Positions 45,995 through 54,065 of a stretch of DNA of 64,000 nucleotides are shown piece by piece. The DNA is from Peribacillus huizhouensis (lineage in GTDB: Bacteria > Bacillota > Bacilli > Bacillales > DSM-1321). Numbering within the stretch: position 1 is the first letter of the stretch; every line of letters starts with the position of its first letter. Under the pieces are notes generated by a model, which saw only the letters and a list, made by a program, of their open reading frames with translations, ran no database searches and was not told the origin of the DNA. The DNA is taken from NCBI RefSeq assembly GCF_014138605.1, contig NZ_JACJHX010000002.1, positions 287,899 to 351,898 of the forward strand, in the 5' to 3' direction. The position numbers were made by a program, and so were the translations under genes.

Positions 45995-46227
45995 CTGTCA
46001 TTCCCCCAATCTGTTTTAGGATAGACGGAATACAGGGAAATTATTTACCTTGTTTAGCGCTCTTTTTTGTCCCAGTTTAACAGGCTGTATTCCCCACCAC
46101 TTGAAGTTTCACTTAATCCGGCTGATCCGTTATTCACTTGGTCTAAAACTAGACACATACGAATATGCTTGTACAAAGACATCTAGGCCTATTAGACTTC
46201 GAGCCATGATGAAAGGGGAGGAATACA

Positions 46228-46608
46228 ATCGAAACGAGAAAAATGGGGACTGCAATTCTGCATGGAGTAGGCGTCATTTTTATATTAATCATTCTGTTTA
46301 GCTTTATTTTTTCAATGATTCTGCGATTTACGAGTGTTACGGAAAGTTCACTCACTTATATTATTATGGCGCTTTCTTTTATCACGTTGTTTATTGGGGG
46401 CTTTGTTTCAGGTGGCAAGGGGAAGAAACAAGGGTTACTGTTAGGTAGTGGAACAGGGGTGCTTTATGTACTGATTATTCTTATGTTCCAATATCTTGGT
46501 CATGACTCACTATTCTCGTTGAAACAATGGATTCATCAAGGCTGCTTCGTTGTGACCGCAATGATGGGCGGCGTCCTTGGAGTGAATATGAGCTCATCAC
46601 AGACGTAA
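46228..46608 (+). CDS. TIGR04086-family membrane protein (YrzE-like)
   Basis: Four-helix membrane protein (about 121-126 residues): GTAILHGVGVIFILIILFSF, then LTYIIMALSFITLFIGGFVS with GGKGKKQGLLLG. Family function unknown. The first ATG (46243) lies 21 bp after the only good ribosome site, AAGGGGAGG at 46214-46221, which is too far. The in-frame ATC at 46228 is six bases from it and would give I/METRKMGTAILHG. A rare AUC start, or an ATG-to-ATC change, is suggested. If not used, translation begins at 46243. The position before yajC is conserved. Confidence 0.85.
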   Translation: METRKMGTAILHGVGVIFILIILFSFIFSMILRFTSVTESSLTYIIMALSFITLFIGGFVSGGKGKKQGLLLGSGTGVLYVLIILMFQYLGHDSLFSLKQWIHQGCFVVTAMMGGVLGVNMSSSQT

Positions 46609-46629
46609 AAAAGATCATAGGTACAAAGA

Positions 46630-46717
46630 AAGGGTCAGACCCCGCAACAATTAAACACAGCATAATATAGGTGTATGAGACACTTTATACTGATTTAGAG
46701 TGCGAGGTCAGACCCTT
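46630..46717. repeat. AAGGGTCAGACC inverted-repeat element, copy 4
   Basis: 88 bp, ends AAGGGTCAGACCCCGCA and TGCGAGGTCAGACCCTT. It starts 16 bp after the yajC stop and 21 bp after the convergent yrzE-like stop. The yajC-proximal part GTCTGA/TGCGAG with CTGATTTAGAG is shared with copy 6 at 62059. Confidence 0.85.
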
Positions 46718-46732
46718 CAATTTTCATTCTGA

Positions 46733-47017
46733 TTATACAAGTTCTTTTTCCGGAGCGCTTTCCTTTACTTCGCGGATTGCAGAACGCTCGAATTTCAGTT
46801 TACTTCCATCTGTCGCTTTAATGACAGCTGTTGCATCTTCAATGCTGTCAATTGTTCCATGAAGACCGCCGATTGTAACGACTTTGTCCCCTCTTTTTAA
46901 GCTTGATTGCATCAAATTAACCGCTTTTTGTCGCTTTTGATTTGGACGAATCAATAAGAAGTAAAACAGAACAAACATTAATACTAATGGTAGAATTCCA
47001 CCTAGTCCTTGTGGCAT
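46733..47017 (-). CDS. yajC: Preprotein translocase subunit YajC
   Basis: 94 residues: one N-terminal membrane helix (LPLVLMFVLFYFLLIRPNQK, which carries the family RPNQKR motif), then a small soluble domain with KRGDKVVTIGGLHGTIDSIE. YajC associates with SecDF in the Sec holoenzyme. GAAAGGAGAGAT precedes the ATG. It follows tgt by 39 bp, the conserved queA-tgt-yajC order. Confidence 0.95.
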   Translation of the reverse strand: MPQGLGGILPLVLMFVLFYFLLIRPNQKRQKAVNLMQSSLKRGDKVVTIGGLHGTIDSIEDATAVIKATDGSKLKFERSAIREVKESAPEKELV

Positions 47018-47055
47018 AATATCTCTCCTTTCTGAATAATATCTATTTTTTTGAG

Positions 47056-48213
<1,158 letters not shown>

Positions 48214-48236
48214 TTATTAAATTTTTTATCCCTGTA

Positions 48237-48262
48237 AAACTCCCACTGATGAAAGTTCCACT
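48237..48262. repeat. Terminal fragment of the structured intergenic element
   Basis: CTCCCACTGATGAAAGTTCC followed by ACTTTA matches the right end of the element at 24513-24723. It runs into the queA stop, so that TAA plus AGTGGAAC forms the junction. Only about 26 bp remain. Confidence 0.6.
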
Positions 48263-49291
48263 TTATATAATCAACATCGCATCGCCAAAACTGAAAAAGC
48301 GGTATTTTTCTAATACGGCTGTTTCATAAGCATGTAGCACATGTTCTCTAGTGGATAGTGCACTGACTAACATAATCAACGTTGATTTTGGCAAATGGAA
48401 ATTCGTGATCATGCCATCAATCCCCTTAAACTCATAACCCGGGTGAATAAAGATACTCGTCCAACCACTTTCTTCTTGAAAAACACCATCATGACGCGAT
48501 GCAATCGTTTCTAGTGTTCGGGTTGAAGTCGTGCCGACGGTGATAATTCTTCCTCCAGCCGAACGAACTTGGTTCAAGATCTGTGCCGTTTCAGCTGTCA
48601 TTTGATAAAATTCCGAATGCATATCATGGTTGTCGATATCATCGACACTTACGGGGCGGAAGGTGCCTAAGCCGACATGCAATGTGATAAAGGCTATATG
48701 AACACCCATCTCTTTAATTTTTCTAAGCAGTGGTTCGGTAAAATGCAGCCCAGCTGTAGGAGCTGCTGCTGATCCCCGCTCCCTTGCAAAAACAGTTTGA
48801 TAGCGGTCCTGATCATCCAATTGTTCTTTAATATATGGAGGCAGCGGCATCGTTCCAAGCTCGTCCAACACTTCGTAAAAAATCCCATCATAACTAAAGT
48901 CAAGGATTCTACCGCCATGTTCAAGCACGCCTGTACAAACGGCTTTGAGCTTCCCATCACCAAATACGATAACCGATCCTTCTTTAATCCGTTTTGCTGG
49001 TTTTACAAGCGTTTCCCACGAATCATTTTCTTCTTGCTTTAAAAGAAGAACTTCTATCTTCGCACCTGTTCCATCCTTACTACCGAATAATCGAGCTGGA
49101 AGAACTTTCGTATCATTCAATACGAGACAATCTCCTGGCTTCAGATAATTCGTTATTTGCTTGAATGTTTCATGCTCCATCTCACCAGTCTCTTTATTTA
49201 GCACCATTAAACGGCTTGATTCACGGTCTAAAAGCGGAACTTGGGCAATCAATTCTTCTGGCAAATGAAAATCAAATAAATCTACCTTCAA
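48263..49291 (-). CDS. queA: S-adenosylmethionine:tRNA ribosyltransferase-isomerase
   Basis: 342 residues from a TTG at 49291, giving [20 protein letters not shown], with AGGAA nine bases upstream; the GTG at 49300 is immediately against that site. Family blocks: [45 protein letters not shown] and [18 protein letters not shown]. It builds epoxyqueuosine from preQ1-tRNA and SAM. Its stop codon coincides with the end of a dispersed repeat. Confidence 0.96.
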   Translation of the reverse strand: MKVDLFDFHLPEELIAQVPLLDRESSRLMVLNKETGEMEHETFKQITNYLKPGDCLVLNDTKVLPARLFGSKDGTGAKIEVLLLKQEENDSWETLVKPAKRIKEGSVIVFGDGKLKAVCTGVLEHGGRILDFSYDGIFYEVLDELGTMPLPPYIKEQLDDQDRYQTVFARERGSAAAPTAGLHFTEPLLRKIKEMGVHIAFITLHVGLGTFRPVSVDDIDNHDMHSEFYQMTAETAQILNQVRSAGGRIITVGTTSTRTLETIASRHDGVFQEESGWTSIFIHPGYEFKGIDGMITNFHLPKSTLIMLVSALSTREHVLHAYETAVLEKYRFFSFGDAMLII

Positions 49292-49361
49292 CTTTTTCAC
49301 TTCCTAAATCTTCAAATCATTCTCTTGATGCTTGACGAAAACGCATGCGTGTTCGCTCCAA

Positions 49362-50366
49362 TCATTTTTCCATTAGCGGATCGATCTGAAAATGCCGATA
49401 GACAAGCTCAGTGACAATCCGGCCTCTTGGCGTTCGCTGGATAAACCCGATTTGCAGGAGGTACGGTTCGTAAACATCCTCAATCGTATGGGATTCTTCA
49501 CCAATTGTCGCTGCAATCGTTTCTAAACCAACCGGTCCACCGCGGAATTTTTCAATAATGGCTTTAAGTAATTTATGGTCAATATGATCTAAGCCTAAAC
49601 GGTCCACTTGCATTAATTCGAGTGCATAATCAGCCATGTCCCGTGTAATTGTACCATCTCCACGTACTTGGGCAAAATCACGAACCCGTCTAAGCAAACG
49701 GTTGGCAATCCGCGGTGTACCACGAGAGCGCCGCGCTAATTCCCCTGCTGCTTGTTGATCCATTTCTGTCTCCATAATCACAGCAGTTCGCTCGATTATA
49801 TCCGCTAACTGTGGTTCCGTGTAGTATTCAAGCCTGCTTAATACACCAAAACGATCTCGCAATGGCGCAGACAAGGAACCTGCCCGAGTCGTTGCTCCGA
49901 CAAGCGTAAAGGGCGGCAAGTCAATTCTAACAGAACGAGCAGTCGGCCCTTTTCCAATGACGATATCTAAACAGAAATCTTCCATCGCTGGATACAGCAC
50001 TTCCTCAACGGTGCGGGGTAGACGGTGGATTTCATCGATAAAGAGCACATCACCTGGTTCAAGGGCACTAAGAATCGCCGCTAAATCACCAGGTCTTTCA
50101 ATTGCCGGACCAGATGTTGTCCGAACATTCACACCCATTTCATTGGCAATGATTACTGCAAGGGTTGTTTTCCCAAGTCCAGGTGGGCCATATAAAAGAA
50201 CATGGTCCAATGTTTCTTCACGCATTCTCGCTGCTTCTATATACACACTTAAATTCGCCTTTACTTTCTCTTGGCCAATATATTGTTTTAAATATTGAGG
50301 TCGTAGGCTTTGTTCAAAGGATTGTTCGTTCAATTCAGCTTCCTGGTTGAGCAGTCTCTCCTCCAT
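49362..50366 (-). CDS. ruvB: Holliday junction helicase RuvB
   Basis: 334 residues from the ATG at 50366 with AAGGGG eight bases upstream. Walker [21 protein letters not shown] near 62, Walker [17 protein letters not shown] near 108, sensor 1 [19 protein letters not shown], and a C-terminal winged-helix domain with [20 protein letters not shown]. It drives branch migration with RuvA. It follows ruvA by 12 bp. No RuvC gene is nearby, as normal for Firmicutes. Confidence 0.97.
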   Translation of the reverse strand: MEERLLNQEAELNEQSFEQSLRPQYLKQYIGQEKVKANLSVYIEAARMREETLDHVLLYGPPGLGKTTLAVIIANEMGVNVRTTSGPAIERPGDLAAILSALEPGDVLFIDEIHRLPRTVEEVLYPAMEDFCLDIVIGKGPTARSVRIDLPPFTLVGATTRAGSLSAPLRDRFGVLSRLEYYTEPQLADIIERTAVIMETEMDQQAAGELARRSRGTPRIANRLLRRVRDFAQVRGDGTITRDMADYALELMQVDRLGLDHIDHKLLKAIIEKFRGGPVGLETIAATIGEESHTIEDVYEPYLLQIGFIQRTPRGRIVTELVYRHFQIDPLMEK

Positions 50367-50378
50367 ATTCGCCACCCC

Positions 50379-50993
50379 TTATCTTAACATCATTTGCAAT
50401 GCTTTTTTAATATATTGTTCTGTCGTCATTTCCTCATCCTGAAGCTTTTTCGCTACCCGCTGCACTTCTTTCTCAGAATAACCGAGTGCTTTCAACGCAA
50501 GTGTCGCCTCTTCCAATGCTTCACTGATCCCTGCAGCTCTTATAGCTTTATCATGACCGTCATTGAAAAGATTCGGAAAAGCATCAGGAATGATATTCTC
50601 AAGCTTCCCTTTCAAATCAAGTACGATCTGACGTGCCGTTTTCTTGCCGACACCTGGGAATTTCACAAGGAAGCTTTCATCTTCATTTTCAATGGCCTGT
50701 ACCACTTGCTCTACTTGGCCGGAAGCCAAAATCGCAAGCGCCCCCTTTGGACCAATTCCCGTTACATTCAATAATTTTGTGAACAAAGCTTTTTGCTCAC
50801 GTGTTTCAAAGCCATAAAACGCGGCAATATCTTCGCGTACATGGTGGTAGAGGAAAACTTGCACCTTTTCATTCATCTTTGCTGAAAAAACAAAAGGATT
50901 GGGCGTCATAATCTGATAGCCAATCTCTCCATTTTCCACCACTATGTATTCTGGTCCAATATAATCAATGGTCCCTTTTATATAATCATACAA
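50379..50993 (-). CDS. ruvA: Holliday junction DNA-binding protein RuvA
   Basis: 204 residues from a TTG at 50993 with GGGAG upstream. OB-fold N terminus ([20 protein letters not shown]), helix-hairpin-helix pairs [12 protein letters not shown] and [20 protein letters not shown], and a C-terminal domain III (about 150-204) that contacts RuvB. Tetramers hold the junction open. Confidence 0.96.
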   Translation of the reverse strand: MYDYIKGTIDYIGPEYIVVENGEIGYQIMTPNPFVFSAKMNEKVQVFLYHHVREDIAAFYGFETREQKALFTKLLNVTGIGPKGALAILASGQVEQVVQAIENEDESFLVKFPGVGKKTARQIVLDLKGKLENIIPDAFPNLFNDGHDKAIRAAGISEALEEATLALKALGYSEKEVQRVAKKLQDEEMTTEQYIKKALQMMLR

Positions 50994-51201
50994 ATCTCTT
51001 CGCTCCCTGAATTTGCTTTACCTCTTATTTTACCACAAAAACACGGACAAGACAGAGAAATGATTGCGATCAAGTTAGCAAACAATGAATGGCGTTAAAA
51101 CGCCACCAGTTACTATGAAGGGTAGATCATGAAGCACGCTATACTTCTCCTAATCAGAATGGTGGCGGTACAGAGCCGAAATTTCAGATGCTTTCTCGAT
51201 C
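50994..51201. other. Gap upstream of ruvA
   Basis: No gene seen. It should hold the ruvA promoter. GTGGCGGTAC near 51162 resembles the GTGGCGGTGC at 56580 and may be a repeat fragment. Confidence 0.3.
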
Positions 51202-51484
51202 ATATAGTGAAACTTCAATCAGTGGGGGGGCTTCTTCATCTCTAACTGATTGTTTGTCCCGTTCTACTGCCGCTAAATCTTTGATAAAGCGATAGTACGA
51301 ACCAGATTCAATGAATCACAGACTAAGTGCGCCACGTACTGTGGCAACATCTGTGTGACCCACATCCTGTGGGCCTCAACTAAACCTCTGCTCGCGCGCA
51401 TTGGTAAGTTTCAATGTATATCACCAATGGGGCTTTTACGGGCAGTTATCCCCCACCTCCGCTTCCACGATTCCTGCTAAGTAG
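51202..51484 (-). repeat. Structured intergenic element, left-truncated copy
   Basis: In element orientation (minus strand) it contains, in order: GGGGGATAACTGCCCGT; a CCCACAGGATGTGGG hairpin (51373-51359); the outer stem TCACACAG...TCTGTGA (51358-51351 with 51322-51316) around the inner hairpin GCCACAGTACGTGGC (51345-51331); GATTCATTGAA; and the right end CCCACTGATTGAAGTTTCAC. Non-coding. Confidence 0.8.
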
Positions 51485-51532
51485 ATGGTCTATACTAGTA
51501 AGTCGCGAAGCCCCGTCCCCATGTCCTTCATA

Positions 51533-51580
51533 CAAAAATAGACATGCTCGTCCCCATTCCCGAAACGAAACATGTCTTTT
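51533..51580 (-). terminator. Terminator of bofC
   Basis: AAAAGACATG...CATGTCTATTTTTG on the minus strand, with a long loop, starting about 12 bp after the bofC stop. Confidence 0.65.
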
Positions 51581-51591
51581 ATTGGCTTGAT

Positions 51592-52104
51592 TCATTTTTT
51601 ATTATATGGAAGAGAATAAGACTTGTACGCTTCAAGCACCTTTTCATATTGATTCTTATTCAAAATGGGAATTCCATGTACAAGCTCTTCTTGTTCTTTC
51701 ACTTCTAGCTTCTCTATATCGAGTTGGAAAAAAGACTGAATGATTTTTTGCTCCTCCGGTTTGCCGTTAAATATGGAGAAGATTCCATCTTCACTGATTC
51801 CAAAAAAGCCATTTGATTTTAGTAACGGGGAAATATCTGGTTCGTTTTTCTTTAAAACTATTCTTTCATTATTTTGGTCAACAAGCTCCCAGCCTACATA
51901 TTCCGCCCAAAAATCCTCCATCGCTAAAATAGACTCAGTATGCGTCTCTTCACTCATCTCACCATCCAAATACACCCGCTGCAAAACGACCTTTCTTTCT
52001 ATAGCTGCCGTTATCACATTGGTTTGTTCTGATGCTGATGAAACAGATCCAATCCAAGCTATTCCTGTTAATAGAATAGATAGGAAGACTAATTTCAATT
52101 TCAC
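51592..52104 (-). CDS. bofC: Sporulation protein BofC
   Basis: 170 residues from a GTG at 52104 (GAGGTG eight bases upstream). Signal peptide of about 24 residues ending near SSA, then the bypass-of-forespore region: VVLQRVYLDGEMSEETHTES followed by MEDFWAEYVGWELVDQNNER. In B. subtilis BofC is secreted from the forespore and slows SpoIVB signalling to the pro-sigma-K protease. It lies upstream of ruvA as in B. subtilis. Confidence 0.9.
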   Translation of the reverse strand: MKLKLVFLSILLTGIAWIGSVSSASEQTNVITAAIERKVVLQRVYLDGEMSEETHTESILAMEDFWAEYVGWELVDQNNERIVLKKNEPDISPLLKSNGFFGISEDGIFSIFNGKPEEQKIIQSFFQLDIEKLEVKEQEELVHGIPILNKNQYEKVLEAYKSYSLPYNKK

Positions 52105-52190
52105 TTAGTAATCACCTCTTCTGGCCGAAGTGGAATCATTTATTCCATAGTTTGACCAAGAAGAAAGATTTTACTCAATATCCCTCAAAA

Positions 52191-52277
52191 AAAGGGCCAG
52201 ACCTTACATCTACTATAACGTTTGTATGACGAGTAAAGTCATAATAAACGGTGTATAGAGTGTTGGTCAGACCCTTT
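52191..52277. repeat. AAGGGTCAGACC inverted-repeat element, copy 5
   Basis: 87 bp, ends AAAGGGCCAGACCTTACA and TTGGTCAGACCCTTT. It starts 9 bp after the stop of the YhcN-type gene. The distal side reads GGCCCTTTTTTT, seven T residues, the best terminator-like copy. Confidence 0.83.
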
Positions 52278-52285
52278 GGAAATTA

Positions 52286-52996
52286 TTATTTTATATGGTT
52301 TTCATGAATGTTAAGCGTATCCATCATATTTTCCACATTTAAGATGACTTGTTCTTTTGGTCCGCCGCCACGAAGCTTATTGTCTAGCACGGTTGTGCGA
52401 TAATAAACTCCTTGGTCAGTTAGGACGTACAGCTTTCGACCGCCTGCCATAGATTTAACGCTGCTTTCAACTTTTTCTTTAGCAGCAATTGCCACGTCCC
52501 TAGAATAATCATCGAGCAATAATGTAACTATGAGCTCTTTATCTCTGACAATTGCGCATGATTCTTGCACATGATCGACTTTGTTTGCTGTTTTCATGAT
52601 GGCGTCGACAAGTCTGCCTTCATACGCATTGTAATACGACGATTTCGTCCTTAGTGGAGTAATATGACCATGGTAATTACGATCTCTTGAGCTGAAACGG
52701 CGATCTTGAAATAGGATGCCATCCCCATATTCCGATCTCGGAATGGTGGGATCCTCGCCATTTCTTTCTAGATTTTCTTGAATCTGATTGGCTTCGTTAT
52801 AATCGTACACCACCTGGCCAATTGGTGCTTGATACGTGATTTGCCGGACTAAACGATCCTTACTATTCGAATCATAGCCGCCCGTTTTTAGGACATCGTC
52901 TTGATTCTTATCCCCAGCCTGATTATTAGCCGAGCAACCAACGAGTCCGCAAAGCAAAACCACACATGGGAGCACGAGTTTTTTTTTCTGCACCAA
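52286..52996 (-). CDS. YhcN/YlaJ-family spore lipoprotein (CoxA-like)
   Basis: 236 residues. Signal peptide with lipobox LVGC (Cys about 21), a polar linker, then the YhcN/YlaJ domain: EGRLVDAIMKTANKVDHVQE, VTLLLDDYSRDVAIAAKEKV and the C terminus. Family members are forespore-made lipoproteins found in spore cortex or inner membrane. The position between bofC and safA corresponds to B. subtilis coxA (yrbB), although a kinase-like gene intervenes here. Confidence 0.88.
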   Translation of the reverse strand: MVQKKKLVLPCVVLLCGLVGCSANNQAGDKNQDDVLKTGGYDSNSKDRLVRQITYQAPIGQVVYDYNEANQIQENLERNGEDPTIPRSEYGDGILFQDRRFSSRDRNYHGHITPLRTKSSYYNAYEGRLVDAIMKTANKVDHVQESCAIVRDKELIVTLLLDDYSRDVAIAAKEKVESSVKSMAGGRKLYVLTDQGVYYRTTVLDNKLRGGGPKEQVILNVENMMDTLNIHENHIK

Positions 52997-53102
52997 CGTA
53001 GAAAACCTCCTAAAATGAAAATGAGCGAGTATGCTCTATTTTAGTTTCCATTTCAGCTTCGGTTTTTACACTGTCAGTTGCGTCCAGACGAGAGGATTCC
53101 TG

Positions 53103-54065
53103 TCAAAGCAATTCAATCATACCAGCTATTTCTTCATTGAATTTCATCCGTTCCGCAAATCGTTCAACTGTCATTTTCCAGATGCTATGCATCTGCGTTG
53201 AATGGTTAGAAACCCGATGTTTACAGAGCCGATTCCACTCACGTAATATATCGGTTGGATATGTGAGAGCATATAAAAATGCTTTATTCTCTTTGTAGAC
53301 TGCGATTTCCGGATACGACCATAGTTCTTTTGCTGGGTCACCTAAATAGGGCCAGATTCGACTACAATATTGCAAATAGTCGATGAGCGGTGCACCGTAG
53401 GCAATCAGGTCAAAATCAATCAGGGCAAGTTCGCCATCTTGTTTTCTTAAAAAATTATGATGGGCACAATCGCCATGAATGATAACTGATTTCTCAGCCG
53501 TTAACTCATTTTCATGCTGTTTCATCCCGGCTAACGCCCACTTAGCCCAGTTTATCCAACTAGTTAAAATCGGTTCAGCAACTAACTCGCGGAGAAATGG
53601 CTCATTGTAACAAAATAGCCCTAAACGTTCTTCCCATTTAACTATTTGATTAAAATAGCTGAGTTTATTGGTTAAGTTTGAGCCGGTACTTTTATGAAAT
53701 GTACGAAGTAGGCGTAATCCTTCGATCCGATTTTTTTCATTTCTAAAATGAAAGCGGTCCGATGAAGGTGAGACGTACTCGATAGCTCCGAATACTTGGC
53801 CGGCATGTTCAAACACAGGTAAATGTTCCAAAAACGAATAGGAATCGGTAAACCCATTCTTTTTTAAAAGTTGAGTCAATTCTTTTTGCTTGTTTAATGC
53901 TACAATCGAAGCAAACCCTTTCATGATAAAAGAATGCTCCTTACATTGAACAAGGTAAACAGAACTACGCAAATGTTCGATTTTCAATGGCTGTAGCTGA
54001 TGACTTTGCAAATAAGAGAGGAGACAAGTGTAAAATACACTGTCTCCTGTTGCCTTAATATGCAT
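53103..54065 (-). CDS. Aminoglycoside phosphotransferase-like spore protein (YsxE/CotS type)
   Basis: 320 residues from the ATG at 54065, which overlaps the safA end by 11 bp; the ribosome site is weak, so coupling to safA translation is likely. Kinase-fold motifs: IIHGDCAHHNFL (catalytic loop Asp) near 196 and ALIDFDLIAYGAPLIDYLQY (metal-binding Asp) near 215. CotS-family kinases such as YsxE, YutH and CotS belong to the spore coat in Bacillus. The placement directly after safA supports a coat or assembly role. The phosphorylated target is unknown. B. subtilis has ysxE next to spoVID instead. A GGAGACA...TGTCTCC hairpin lies in its first codons (54018-54045). Confidence 0.82.
   Translation of the reverse strand: MHIKATGDSVFYTCLLSYLQSHQLQPLKIEHLRSSVYLVQCKEHSFIMKGFASIVALNKQKELTQLLKKNGFTDSYSFLEHLPVFEHAGQVFGAIEYVSPSSDRFHFRNEKNRIEGLRLLRTFHKSTGSNLTNKLSYFNQIVKWEERLGLFCYNEPFLRELVAEPILTSWINWAKWALAGMKQHENELTAEKSVIIHGDCAHHNFLRKQDGELALIDFDLIAYGAPLIDYLQYCSRIWPYLGDPAKELWSYPEIAVYKENKAFLYALTYPTDILREWNRLCKHRVSNHSTQMHSIWKMTVERFAERMKFNEEIAGMIELL

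Noticed and set aside
54018..54045. GGAGACA...TGTCTCC hairpin as the safA terminator
   Set aside because: There is no T tract and it lies within the first codons of the downstream kinase gene; it may modulate translation instead.
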